DNA of 64,000 nucleotides from Tanypteryx hageni (Eukaryota > Arthropoda > Insecta > Odonata > Petaluridae), in the NCBI GenBank assembly GCA_028673005.1, contig CM054116.1:134965681-135029680 (forward strand), in the 5' to 3' direction. The position numbers and the translations under genes were made by a program. Each line of letters opens with the position of its first letter. Position 1 is the first letter of the stretch. The notes beneath the pieces are model-generated. The model worked only from the letters and a program-made list of their open reading frames with translations, ran no database searches and was not told where the DNA came from. This document shows, in pieces, positions 10,577 to 22,047 of the stretch.

Positions 10577-10800
10577 AAATAAACCTTGCATCTTGAAAAA
10601 TCGAAACTCCTGTGTAAACATACGGGAAAATGTAATCGTCTCCTGGAATTTAATCTGGGACACTTCTGTAATGAAAATAGTTTTCCCGGATTCTCCTAGC
10701 TGGCAGAAACAAAACAGCATTTACAGCATTTCTCTATGAAAAACTGTTCAAGAGATGGATGGACAGACATTGAGTATTAATATATCAAGATATTTAGATA
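10575..10800 (-). repeat. Dispersed repeat with B-box-like motif (copy 1)
   Basis: It shares long stretches with 43443-43700: AAATAAACCTTGCA, CCTGTGTAAACATA, GGCAGAAACAAAA and CATTTACAGCATTTCTCTAT. The other copy carries, on the minus strand, a Pol III B-box-like AGGTTCGACTCCAG; here that position is mutated. No coding signal. Confidence 0.6.
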
Positions 10801-11264
10801 ATAACTAAGTTGAAATTTTCAAGTTGCGAACCCATTAATTACTATAACAAAAGGTTACATTAGAAAACGTCTCCTGAGATACATTTGGTTTCCTAAGAAC
10901 GCATCCCCTACATATCTTGAGGGAAACCAGTATTTGGGTTTTTGGAGAGTTTCTCTTGTATCTTGTATACTCAGACATAAAACTTTGTACAAAACTGGAA
11001 AGTCAACAATTGCATTGGAGATTTTTTCTTAAATTAAGACTGCCTTATCACCATCACCACAACACTAAACACAATAGTATTATTTTCAATTTGTGGTAGA
11101 TTATAAGAAATTAATCGATAATGAAAAATGATGGCAGAATAAGTGATAGACTAGCACAACTTCCATCAGGCTTGAATACTGTTCACTATGGAAGTTTTAT
11201 TTCCTAGACAAAAGACACACAAGATTAAGAACAGCCTTCAAACCTATAGAAATAGGATGATTAT
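10801..11264. other. Unassigned sequence
   Basis: I see no gene, terminal repeat or exon with protein similarity here. Confidence 0.4.
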
Positions 11265-12910
11265 TACCATATTAGTCCGAAAATAGTCCCTCCCTGAATA
11301 TAGTCCCTCCCCTATTTCTGAAGCCTCAGTTTTGGAAAAAAGTTTGAACCCCAATACAGACCTCACTTTTTAGCCTACTTTCCAGAATGGAAATAGGCTT
11401 ATAGTTTTGTCGATGTGTCTGTCTGTCCGTCCCCCACTATTAACTTTTGAACCAATTAGACCAATTTTCATGAAACTTGGTGGAAATCTCTTACTACATG
11501 GGCCGAGATCCTGAGGATAGTTTTTGTTGGGAAGATTGAAGTCTCAGGTTCGATTCCAGGATTTATTCTTCCCATTTGATTTACATGGGAAATCTGATAT
11601 TCATCGTGCAGGGTAATTTTCACTTGCACATTAAAATATCTTAGATTTGTAATATCGGAGCGATTTTTGTACTATTCTCTGAGGAAAGGAATGAAGATTA
11701 TAATTTTTATCATAGAATTTTGCTTATCAATTTTACTTCTTAGAATTTTGCATAAATACTGGCGATTTTGCAGTTTTTATAACTCATTACGAGAGTGTTG
11801 TCATAGCAACAACTATTGTTGGACTCGGATTCAGTATAGTCTAGTACATGCACATGTTAATTGTGCCTCACAAATACGTGTGATCAATTTAATATTCCGT
11901 TAGAATGTATTTGTAGTATTTTATATCGCTAAATTATGAAATTTGGGAACACAAAGGGCTACATATCCGTGATGACTTTAAAGCTATTAAAGCCAATATA
12001 AATATTAAATAAATGATTAAGTAAGGAAAGTAGGCATCATAAGTTTTTTGGATCATCTTGTAATATTCTAAAGAACGAGTATTAATATATACGAGCAATT
12101 TAGTTACTGCTATCAATTCACAATGAAACGGTGAATCACGTTTTGTTATAGTCGCAGGCGTAATTTAAATATGTATGTATCAAGTGTTACTGGACTAAAT
12201 TCGAAAATTTTGATTTATGAATTTTATTTAAATTCCATTCGTATCATTCAGATGCCGTTGACAATGGCTACTTGAATCTTGCCTGTATAAAAAAGTAATT
12301 ATCACCAGATTTCCTTTAATATATTCTTTTCATAATTTATTTTTGTTACTTCCGATATTTATGCCTCGGAATATCACATCAAGGAATACATTCTGTAGAT
12401 AGCTGAAACACCTTCAACACCTCGGTTTGATTTACGTAAGTAATACTTGTATAACGCGATTGCATTATATACAATCAACAGCTGCTGATCAGCTGACGGA
12501 ATTGCCTATGACCCACGGATTCATGGGTAACGAAGATAATTTCTTTCGTCATAGTGATATTTTCTCTAAAATGATAGGTGGTACCACTACTACTCAGGGA
12601 AGGGATGAAGTTGGCCAATCAACGCTTTCAAAGCAAAAACTTCTGCAATTCCCGCTATTATGAAAATACGAATGTTAAGGCAAGGATTCCAAAGAGTGAA
12701 CAAAAATAATTGAGTTACTGAGGCATATGTACCAAGAAATTCTCCGTAAAACAATCAAATCAAGTGAGGGCATTAACTGTTACCTGTACTTACTGGCGGT
12801 GGTGATATTTTCGTTTGCAAATTTTTTGGGTACGAATATAGTCCCCCCCTTACTTTTCTTACTAATATTTTGGCCAAAAAGGGAGGGACTATATTCGGAC
12901 TAATATGGTA
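11265..12910. mobile_element. Tigger-like element, TIR TACCATATTAGTCCGAA
   Basis: The left end TACCATATTAGTCCGAAAAT is mirrored by ATTCGGACTAATATGGTA at the right end. Both termini repeat the inner motif ATAGTCCCTCCC. The terminal sequence includes the TA target. The 1.65 kb interior carries an inserted B-box repeat (about 11370-11660) but no transposase. Confidence 0.8.
11370..11660 (+). repeat. Dispersed repeat with B-box-like motif (copy 2)
   Basis: It contains a GTCTGTCTGTCCGTCC run, a CATGAAACTTGGT stretch and CTCAGGTTCGATTCCAGG, a good match to the Pol III B box (GGTTCGANTCC). The same order is seen inverted at 46380-46640. It may be a SINE-like or Pol III-derived repeat. A clear A box was not found. 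Confidence 0.5.
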
Positions 12911-13230
12911 CTTGAGCCATACATGGAAAACATACTTGCTACTGAAAGTAAAAGCTCAATTAGTAGCAAAAGATTGAAGGCAACTCCAACATACCTTATA
13001 TATAAACACAAGAAAATAACATAAAAACAAAATCACTGAATAGAAAATGTTCTCCAAGAACGAGATGAAGTCAGACAGTATACTATATGTAGTGCTAATA
13101 ATTATAAGCAGTTATATGTGAGAGCATTATTTCTAAAATGGTTCAAGCAAACATTTGTTCGATACACTATTAATATTTTTATAAACATTTGAAAATGTGA
13201 TACCCTAGAATCTAACAAATTAATTAATAC

Positions 13231-16200
13231 CTTTAAGATTAAGATTTGGCCATAGATGAGCATGAAGTGCTTGTACAACTCTTTTAATCCCAGTAGTTTC
13301 TTGAAAATCCAGTTCATACTCTTCATCCTCAGATACTACATATGGGTCCAATTCCACCAATTCAAAGCCATTCTTTACACACCACTCCTGAGCTGCAATT
13401 TAAACAATACATAATGATGACATTTCCAGTTCTTAGACATTGGGTTGAGTAAATAAAAATTAAGCAAATGCTTAAAGCAAACAGTAAAAGCAAAAGCATT
13501 TGCTAAAAGCATAAGCAAATGCTAAAAGCATTTGCTTCATACTGAGTGAATAAAAGTTTGCTTTTGCTTATAAGCATTTACTACTCAGTTTTAAGCAAAT
13601 GCTTAAATTTTATGGAAGAAAGCTCTTTGCAACTCTTCCCTCACTTGTTTTTGTTTACATTTAAAGTTTTACATAGTTGAATTTCAAACTAAAAACATAT
13701 ATATATTGGGTAATATTTTTTAAAAAGTTGATTAATAACTTTTTAACTATTTCTTTTATAACCAAATTCGATAATATCACAAATCATGGGTGCATTTTTA
13801 TTCAATTAGTTATAGTATTTTTATCCAGTCATTTGCCTTTATAGTGATTTTGGACAAATTTTACTGTCTTACATTCTGCATTGCATGTGGTGTTCTTCCC
13901 CAACTTCTATTTGAAATCTGGGATTGCTTAAGTACCTTCAAAATATTTCTATCTTCTGTTCGGAAGACAGACACCACGTCCCTCTTGATATTCTCAGAGT
14001 AACAGATGTGAAATATACTTAACATTTTCTTCAGAAAAACGATATAAATTTTTATAACCATTGGTTGTTGAAACTTTTCTTGTATTTTTTAACCTTTTGT
14101 CTCCATAAATTACCATATTTATATTTAGGATCAATTATCATGAAAATAGAGTACTTAGAAATATCTTAGCAAGCCCTTTACCTCACTTACAAAAGTTTAA
14201 GCATATGCTTAAAGCATTAAGCAAAAGCTCGGTTTTATTCACACAATTTTAAGCAAATGCTTAAGAAAATTCCTAAAAATAAGCAAATGCTTATTCTTTC
14301 TAGCAAAAACAAATGCTATTTTTTTATTCACCCCAAATCAAGCATTTGCTTCAAAAGTGATAGAAATCACAAAGTCCACAGGTAAATGGTAGAAATCTTA
14401 AGCATAAGCATTTGCTTATTTTTTATTCACTCGACCCATTTTTCTAATGAATGCTTTGATTAGTAGGCAAATTCATCACGTTAATTAAATGAAGGAGGAA
14501 AAAATGGATTCATATGTCTCTAGATCAGTGATTCACAAGTGGCCCTCCATGGCTGTTTGTGTGGCATTGGGACACCTATGTAAATGTTAAGAATATTATG
14601 AATTTATTATGCTATAGTTTATTTAATTATATTTTCAGGTTAACATTTTTTGTGTAAACTGAACATCCTTTGCCCTTTAACATGTTGAATTGTAAATTAC
14701 AGTATTTTTAAAACTCCTGATGCTCTGGACTTCACATACAATACAATTTTTGTTATATCACATTTGAATAGGCTTCTCCTGAGCAAAGCATACTATAGTA
14801 TAACTGAATTCATGAATGATTGCATTGCATAGTTTTGAATATATATATTTGTACTTTTGATACGTCGCATAAGATGTATTTTTTATTTACTGAAATCTGT
14901 CTCGTTTGCTCTTTCTATGTGTGTATTTTATTAGCAATCTTTATAATTTATTACCGACTTATTCCATGTCCATGACGAATGGAACAAATAAAATAATAGT
15001 AATTATTGCTTCAGTAATATGAAAGACAACAAGTATGATTGCCAATAAAACAGAAAATTGTTTTATTTAGATTAATGACTCAAATACTGAGTAGAGTACA
15101 CATTAACCCATGAATAAATATGATACAATATGACCTTACGTAGTATTTCAATACCAGAATTGCCTTCTTAACTTCTTCAATGAACATAGTAATGCAGACG
15201 AAAAACATAAATTGCTTGATTATAATTAAAACTAGCATAAGCTTCAAACTTTTCGTCTACGATTATAATGTTATCTTGCCTGCAATTTTGCTGATTCCTT
15301 GAAAGCCTTCTTCAGCACATCGGTCACACAAAAGAATGTTTATCTCTGGTTCAAACTCCTTAGTGAATGGCAGCCAACTTTCTACAACTTCAAGCCCATT
15401 TGCCTATAACGAAATGCAACAAGTATTCACAAATTTTATTTCAAGTTGTCACAGCTTTTCTCTAAGCTCCAAACGTCTCCCACATATAACTTTCAGATAA
15501 ATTATAACACTATCTGAAATTTAACGTAAAATATATATTATTATATTCTGCGATTTTTATAAATCCGACAGATAGATAGTTTCAACCGCGCAATGCACAA
15601 AACAACGTGACAAATTATATATATCAAGGCATATTTTCGATCAAATTACAAAATCCATTGAGCTCACAGTAACATGTACGTCATAACATCGAGTACCATA
15701 ATCAACGATACGCATACAGTAGCATTTGATATTATAATGTCAAGTGTTAAAGCGGAAGTGCTGATTTACATCAATAAGTTTAAAAGTTAAAATTAGGTTT
15801 CTAAATTTCAAATTCACGGAAATGCTAGTCATGCACTAGTAGAATCGTTTAAGTTACAAAGTGAACGTTAAAATTATGGAAAGAATTACCGTGTTAGAAT
15901 CAAAGTTGATTATAACGGCTTCAACGCTCGATGCGAAGTCTCGACTTCCAAGAGACTTAGACTCCATTGAGCACAAATAGATATCTGTTTTGTAATACTT
16001 GGTGTCTATATTCCATGTGTATGCCTTTAGATTTTCTCCGATCAGTTTAGGTTCGTCTATTTCATTTTCGTTCAAAATCACTACAAAATATAATTATAAT
16101 TTTAAAGCGACATTTAGCATTTAATGCAAGTACCACTTTATTTGCCAAAGAAATAGCTATTTAGAGACATTATACTCGTATAGCTTTAAGGCACTTTACA

Positions 16201-16266
16201 TTTAATAATTTCATCTGGATGTTTTCTCGTGCAACTTATTACGACTGCAACTGGCAAAGAGCCCAT
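13231..16266 (-). CDS. AAGAB: AAGAB-like, alpha/gamma-adaptin-binding protein p34 (partial, 4 exons)
   Basis: Family members are cytosolic proteins that bind AP-1/AP-2 adaptin subunits during clathrin adaptor assembly. Four exons join in phase on the minus strand: 16266-16200 (start MGSLPVAVVISCTRKHPDE), 16080-15890 (contains AYTWNIDTKYYKTDIYLCS), 15403-15280 (contains SWLPFTKEFEPEINILLCD) and 13392-13231 (contains AQEWCVKNGFELVELDP and ETTGIKRVVQALHAHLWPN). The order and text fit the known p34 family: N-terminal Rab-like GTPase fold, then the QEWC..GFELVEL block. The ATG at 16266 is the first in frame and precedes a GT donor. The third intron begins GC (CAG/GCAAGA), an unusual but valid donor. 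The expected C-terminal helical exon (LFxxLxxMK-type) was not found down to position 1, so the 3' end is missing or outside the window. A 1 kb transposon lies in the third intron. Confidence 0.85.
13441..14438. mobile_element. TIR element with AAGCAAATGCTT subterminal arrays
   Basis: The left end TGGGTTGAGTAAATAAAAAT is mirrored on the minus strand by TGGGTCGAGTGAATAAAAAA. Immediately inside each end (13462-13600 and 14190-14420) are many copies of the 12-bp palindrome AAGCAAATGCTT or its GCATTTGCTT half, about a dozen in all. No target duplication is obvious and the superfamily is unknown. The interior has a weak minus-strand frame (14061-13861) but nothing I can name. Confidence 0.75.
14439..15279. 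other. AAGAB intron sequence
   Basis: It is AT-rich with no exon signal. A possible hAT terminus CAGTGATTCACAAGTGG lies at about 14525. Confidence 0.4.
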
Positions 16267-17085
16267 CCTTAGTGAACACTAAATTACGTGGCAGAATAAA
16301 TTAATAAAACGACGACAAATCTATTTCCATAAGCTACATATACAATTGGAAAGTTTCAATAGACTTTAAAATTCAAACCCATATCAGACTAAATAATTAC
16401 AAATTTTAACTCATTTAAGATACTTCACAAAACACGCTTCGCATTATTCAATTTGAACAAGCTTACCACTTCATGCCTACAAAATAATGTCACTGAAGTT
16501 ATACAGTTATATATATGTGCGATTTATATACTATATATCGATATTCAGAGTGACCAACAAAAGAGTTTAAACGTGCCTAAAGTTATTTATTGCGAATTAT
16601 AAAAAAAATACGCCATTAAGATGCTTAAAAATATAATTAGATTTGATAATTTGAAATACATCGTATTTTATCATAATCAACAATTTAAATGACATACAAT
16701 GGCATAGAGCAGAGGTATTCAACCTGGGGTACGCTAGGTCTTTCAAAGGTTACACAAATATATTAAAGCAGATGCTTCATATATCAATAATGAGGTCAGG
16801 CTCAACCCTGTGGAATTTACTCATCGGGAAAAAGAAAGAACTTAGTCACTTCCACAAATTTATTTATTTTAATCGTAGTGAATCCGATCGTGCAAAATAA
16901 ATTTGTGGAAGTGACTAACTTCTTTCTTTTTCTCCAGAAGCTTCATGTTTACCTACAGTACTTTCCATTCAACAACTGGCATCACCATCTTCCACCTACT
17001 CCTCATCTACCTAAAAGTAATCTTCCTTTTCATCAGATACTTTTGGGTAAATAAACTAACAGAATTTTATTTAGAATTTCCACTT
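16267..17085. other. AAGAB upstream region with hAT-like relic
   Basis: The AAGAB promoter should lie just right of 16266, but I see no clear core element. From 16710 CAGAGGTATTCAACCTGGGG resembles a hAT/Charlie terminus. Bases 16828-16933 form a hairpin. Confidence 0.4.
16828..16933. repeat. Hairpin-forming inverted repeat
   Basis: GAAAAAGAAAGAACTTAGTC and CACTTCCACAAATTTATTT are complemented by AAATAAATTTGTGGAAGTG and ACTAACTTCTTTCTTTTTC. The arms are about 38 bases with a loop of about 30. Confidence 0.85.
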
Positions 17086-17200
17086 ACTGTATATACTCGT
17101 GTGTAGGTCGAGGTTTTAAGATTAAATTTTTAGCGAACAACTCATGGGTCGAATTATACACAAGAAATATTTTTGATAGGTTTAAATCCATGACTTTATT
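17085..17200 (+). repeat. Tigger-like terminus (fragment)
   Basis: TACTGTATATACTCGTGTGT then AGGTCGAGG resembles other TATAAGTCG-type ends in this window. No mate was found. Confidence 0.35.
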
Positions 17201-17739
17201 TGCCCCGCGGTTATTAAAATTTGATGGAATTTACACTCTTGTTGTACTTGAACTGTATCGATAACTATCGAATATTTAAATACCAATGCGTAGAAAGAAT
17301 AAATTACTTATATATAATTTGGTGGTCATAAGTTGATCCCTGATGTTTTGCAAATAATTAAGCAATTTTTGTAAACCTAACGTTTGGTAACGTGACGGCG
17401 GAAAGACAGAAAACGGGCATCAAGGCAGATGTGAAATATGATAACCCCGTAAATTGTAAATAAAGAAACAACTCATCGGTGATTCGTGGAAAGGCAATGC
17501 CTACCTCTACGAAGTCTATCCCGAGGATCCCAAGTCATTCGATCTATTACAAAGTCGTATACAATGTAACGACCTTTGAGGTTATGCAGTGGCGCTGGGG
17601 GAGATATCAATATGGGTAATAACCGGTGGTCAGAGGAGAAAAATAGGAAAAAATTAGCGTTTTTACAGCGATTCAAAGCTGGAGAGCGCCAACATTTGTT
17701 TGTTTTTTGTTTATTGCTCCATTTTCGATTGTTGAGTAT

Positions 17740-17823
17740 TTACTTTCTCCATATAAAGAGTATAGAGAAAGTATTGTTTTCATGAAAAAAATCGAATTCG
17801 AGATTTCAACGGAAATACATGTT
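17740..17823 (+). repeat. Dispersed repeat X, left part, split by piggyBac
   Basis: TACTTTCTCC...GAGAAAGTATTGTTTTCATG matches copies at 44271 and 44797. It resumes at 21152 beyond the piggyBac, showing the insertion point. Confidence 0.85.
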
Positions 17824-17843
17824 TTAACACGTTCAACGCTGAC

Positions 17844-17861
17844 GGACGACGATTGTCGTCC
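17844..17861. repeat. piggyBac subterminal palindrome L1
   Basis: GGACGACGATTGTCGTCC is palindromic apart from the central pair and lies just inside the left terminal repeat. Confidence 0.85.
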
Positions 17862-17884
17862 GCCGGGTGCACGCCAGTGACTGC

Positions 17885-17902
17885 GGACGACAGTTGTCGT
17901 CC
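17885..17902. repeat. piggyBac subterminal palindrome L2
   Basis: GGACGACAGTTGTCGTCC is a second copy whose start is 41 bases after that of L1. It is preceded by GTGACTGC, much as R1 is preceded by CTGACTGA. Confidence 0.85.
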
Positions 17903-18652
17903 GATTTCAGCGCCCCTTTCCATGCTAGTGTTGGGGAGACGCCTACCCGAAACACTTTCCTTGCCCTATGCAGTCGTTCACTAGGCTCCACAGAGTCAGC
18001 ACGTGTGCTTAGTTTTGAGATCCGACCCTTCTTTGACCAGCGACAACCTTTTTTTTTTCCGGGTGGTAAGTACGCATTTCTAAGTACGTTTTTTTATTAT
18101 CTTATCGATGTTTTCATATAATTCTAAACTTCTCTTCCTTTTTTTAAGGTTCTTTTTCGTAAAAGTACCTGAAAAACATTCCGGAGACAGGTTATTTTGG
18201 GACATTGTGCAGGTAATTCCCCCCCCCCCTCGAACTTAATGTCGGCGTACCTGTGATAACTTTTTCAGTGGTTTGTAACCAATTTGTGTCATTTATAGGA
18301 CTTCTTTTATTGAAAAAATTGCAGGAGAGGGAGAAATTTCTTTGGACTTCTACAAAGCCATAGGTGGTATTTTTTAACAATCTAATTTTTAGTAACTGAA
18401 ATTTTTACTATTTATGTTTTCTTCTTAGATTTTTAAATTATCTTTCTCCGTTTTTCAGTGTTTCTACGAAAAATACTAAGGGAAAGTTAATCTCTCGTGA
18501 GAGGGAGAAAAATGTAAGTTATTATTACTTATGTTATTTTTACTTGTTATTTTTACTTATCTCATTTTAAATGTTATTTCTTGCAAGCTTCTATTTATTC
18601 TTCTGATTATTTGTTATTTTCTGTAATATAGCTACACGGAAGAAAATTTTAG

Positions 18653-20332
18653 TGACTCGTCTGGGAAACGGAGTGGGGAGACACCACCGAGGAGGATGAG
18701 GAAGAGGAGGTGGAGCTTCCCTCAGCTGGTAGGCAAAATATTTCTCCTTCCTCCCCTCCTAGCCCTCCCGTTGTACAAACCAGTTCCCCCTTTGCCTCTG
18801 TTTTGACTAGGACCTCGACCCAGACCTACAGTTGGACTTCAAACAGACCGACTAGACCTGCCATCCCCTTCACTCACACCCCGGGCCTAAATGTTCCAGA
18901 CCCAGGGGAAGAGCCTCGACAATTTTTTGACCTTTTACTGACGGACGAAATGACCAATTTGGTGGTGACGGAGACAAATAGGCAGGCCGACTTTTTACTT
19001 TTAGGTAATAAATTTCCGAAAGCAAGGATTACTAAATGGAAGCAGTTGTCAGTAGAAGAATTTTTAACTTTCCTCGGGATTCTATTTCATATGGGCACAT
19101 GCCCATTGAGTAGGATCTCCGATTATTGGAGCACTGACTTCATATTTAATTTTCCTTGTTTTCGAAAATGTATGAGCCGCGACAGGTTCTCCGGGATTTT
19201 GCAGGTTTTGCATTTCGCAAAAAATCCAGAACCCGGGAAGCCACAACCTACGGACAGATTATACAAAATAAGACCAATGATTGACATTTTTCACCGAACA
19301 ATGGACGCAATAGTGAGACCGACCCAAAGGCTATGCATCGACGAATCCATGGTTCTCTGGAGGGGCCGTCTTATCTTTCGTATGTATATGAAAGGTAAAC
19401 AGCACCGGTATGGGATTAAACTTTACATGCTCACCGAACCTTCCGGTTTGGTTCTAAGATTTATTGTGTATGCTGGGTCCTCTGATGTTGATGTAGGTGG
19501 GCCGGGACATGTCAAAAATGTTGTATGGAAGTTGATGGAAGGCAAATTAGATGCCGGACATTCACTTTTCATGGATAATTATTACAACAGTGTTGACTTG
19601 GCCCACCATCTACTAGAGCGGAGGACCTATTGTACAGGATCTCTTCGATCTAACCGGAAGGGGAATCCTCCTGAGGTAATATCTAAAAAATTAAGAAGAG
19701 GTGAAGCTGTGGATGTTTTTAGTTCCTGTGGAGTCTGTGTGATGAAATGGAAAGATAAACGGGACGTTCTGATGATCAGTTCCGAATTCGGAAGCAATAT
19801 GGTCGATGTCCGTCGCCTGAGAGGAGGTAGTGTCATCTCCAATCCGGAGGCCGTTGCTCGTTATAACGAGTCAATGGCTGGCATCGATTATTGTTATCAA
19901 ATGATGTCTTATTACCCGATAGAGCGTAAGACTCTGAAATGGAACAAAAAACTGGGGATCCATATACTTCACCTCGTATTGGTAAATAGTTATTTCCTTT
20001 ACCGAAACACTCATCCCAAAATTTCTTTATATGATTTCCGAATTTCCATCATAAAATCCCTCCTCCGCCCAGCCTATACTGAACCTGTTCCACGTCCTTC
20101 CCCCAGCCGGCCCTCTAGGACCCCTGGATTGTCGAAGCATTATCCTGACACATACGAGATGGACGATAAACGAAAACGCATCTCACAGAGAAAATGTACA
20201 TATTGTAAAGCCCAAGGGTTCAGGAAGGATACGAAATTCTTTTGCCCTGCCTGCGAGGGACGTCCACCCCTCTGTTTTAAACCATGCTTTGTGGATTTCC
20301 ACAAAAGCATCATCTGCTTCGGAGATGTGTAA
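18653..20332 (+). CDS. piggyBac transposase (DDE/DDD, C-terminal zinc-binding domain)
   Basis: The frame is open from 18656 to the stop at 20332; a 540-codon reading from 18710 covers the folded part. It begins with an acidic stretch (EEDEEEEVELPSAG), then the transposase core. Likely catalytic acidic residues are in CIDESMVLW (about 19338), FMDNYYNS (about 19570) and KDKRDVLMIS (about 19752). The last 40 residues are cysteine-rich (CTYCKAQGFRKD, FFCPACEGRPPLC), the PHD/RING-like piggyBac end-binding domain. Such enzymes cut and paste at TTAA. No stop or frameshift lies in the core. The true start is unclear: the upstream in-frame codon is TGA at 18653, while another frame reads TEENFSDSSGK just before, so a one-base shift or an upstream spliced exon (AG at about 18632) may supply the N-terminus. 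Confidence 0.93.
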
Positions 20333-20339
20333 TATAGTG

Positions 20340-20420
20340 TACATGAAAATTTGTAAATATGTAAATGTGTAAAAATGTAAATGTGTAAATATGTAAATGT
20401 GTAAAATAACATCATATTAC
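20340..20420 (+). repeat. Short tandem GTAAAT-type repeat
   Basis: Variants of TGTAAATATGTAAATGTG repeat five or six times directly after the transposase stop. Confidence 0.8.
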
Positions 20421-20979
20421 TTTGTAGTTCGTATGACAAAAATATATATGATAACGTAAATATATAATAATAACGTTAATAAATGTAAAAAATTTAAACA
20501 ATATGTAAATACTGTTTATATAATATAAATAAAAATTTATTTATAATACTGTGTAAAAATTATTTATATACTTAAATTTGTAACAAAATCCGAAAGCAGT
20601 ACAAAAGTTTTTACGATAAATCACCCGTGCCTTATTTATAATTTTACTTATTAATAATTAACGTGAAAATCTATTTATAGGATTTACTATGTAAAAAAAG
20701 TAAGGAAAGCAAATCTGAAAAATATGTTCACGCTTCTATAGTATTATTTTGAATGTAATTGTAAAAAAATTATATCATTTTCTCTTAGAATTTTCATTTC
20801 GTATTTCAGCATAAAACCATGTTTCAAATCTTAGAAAAGAATATATCATACAAATCATTTGTCGCTAAAAACGATGTTGATGATAAATTGCGAAATCTGA
20901 TACGTCTACAAAAATAAACGTAAGCAGGAGAAGGTATGCAATACCGCAAAACACCCGGGCGGCACTTGCCGCTGACTGA

Positions 20980-20997
20980 GGACGACAATTGTCGTCC
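20980..20997. repeat. piggyBac subterminal palindrome R1
   Basis: GGACGACAATTGTCGTCC is a perfect palindrome about 137 bases inside the right terminal repeat. Confidence 0.88.
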
Positions 20998-21151
20998 AAA
21001 TTTAAAATATTGATTACACTCGTAATTTTTTTTTTCAAATTTTTCCCTAATCAATTTCTAATCCTGAACCTTAATATAAACGGAAAATAGGAAAATTAGC
21101 TTCAGTCACCGGCGAAAAATTAAAAAATCGTTACAGCGTTGAACGTGTTAA

Positions 21152-21350
21152 GGTCCCCTGAACACGTTTTGACTATTTTCTGGATGATGTCTGTTTCTGT
21201 ATGTGATAGATTTTTGTGAGCGCTTTAACTCAAAAACTATTAATCAAGTCAACGAAAATTTTATATTTCACATTTTTATAAAAGTTAGAAGATCTGATTC
21301 GTTTTTGGTAAAAATCGGTCGATCGGAAGTGGGTGTTTAATCTTGTCACT
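21152..21350 (+). repeat. Dispersed repeat X, right part
   Basis: GGTCCCCTGAACACGTTTTG, then GATGATGTCTG and AACTCAAAAACTATTAATCA, shared with copies at about 44350 and 44885. Confidence 0.85.
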
Positions 21351-21351
21351 T

Positions 21352-22047
21352 ACCCGTTATTTTGTATTTACTCTTTCCGAATTCATAGTGCTTCTTAAAA
21401 AAGTTTTTATTCTTTTCAATGGTGAAAAGCAGCGCTCTGTTTCTGATGTAGTCATGGGAATTGTCAAGAGGATTTTTATCAGTTTCGTAATTTCACAAAA
21501 AACATCATCTAGATTATTTTCCAAGATAAATTTCAGCAGCTCAATTAATTTGCAATATTCATGAATATCAGTCCTACAATAGAATACTTTTAGTTCAGTT
21601 TCAAGCTTTTCTTTGTCAATCACTTTATCACATTGAAGAATATGGTACACGGTTTTTAAGCACAACACACGCTGAGTAAAAAAAACTTCCTTCCACCATC
21701 ACGCCACTGCGCACTGCGAGAGCAACAGTGCTCTCTCTACCTGGCCACCTGGCAGTCCCGCCTTCCTCCCCACCCCCCATCCTATGTGCGCATGCGCACA
21801 ACAGTCAAACACCACGTCGCTGGCACTGTGAAGCGCACAGTTCCATACAAAGATTTTTGTATCTTTTTCATAAACTGGGGGATGGCTACTGAAGTACTGA
21901 CATTAAGCTTAAGGAATATATATTGTACTACAAAAATTAAGAAAGAATTAAAGAAAAAAGGACTCATTATATTAAATGTTATCGATAATATCAAGTGGAA
22001 ATAGGGGGTGCTGCAGTTCCGCAGTGCCTATACACGAGCCGCCACTG
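21352..22047 (-). mobile_element. hAT element remnant (ZMYM1-like transposase end)
   Basis: On the minus strand the element starts CAGTGGCGGCTCGTG at 22047, a recognisable hAT end, and finishes with the C-terminal hAT dimerisation region. Most of the transposase is deleted. No opposite terminal repeat or duplication was confirmed. Confidence 0.65.
21357..21668 (-). pseudogene. hAT transposase C-terminal dimerisation fragment
   Basis: The 103-residue frame contains PMTTSETERCFSPLKRIKTF then LRSTMNSERV. This matches the hAT C-terminal dimerisation signature (P.(T/S)...ER.FS.LK.IK..LRS.M...R) seen in ZMYM1-like transposases. The N-terminal zinc finger and catalytic core are absent, so it is a relic. 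Confidence 0.85.

Larger units (their letters stand above)
17828..21147 (+). mobile_element. piggyBac transposon with TTAA duplication
   Basis: The element starts CACGTTCAACGCTG and ends CAGCGTTGAACGTG (perfect 14-bp inverted repeat). TTAA sits on both sides (17824-17827 and 21148-21151). The interrupted host repeat X continues on either side, and its other copies show the uninterrupted site. The 3.3 kb body encodes one transposase of at least 540 residues. Subterminal 18-bp palindromes sit at both ends. Confidence 0.95.
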
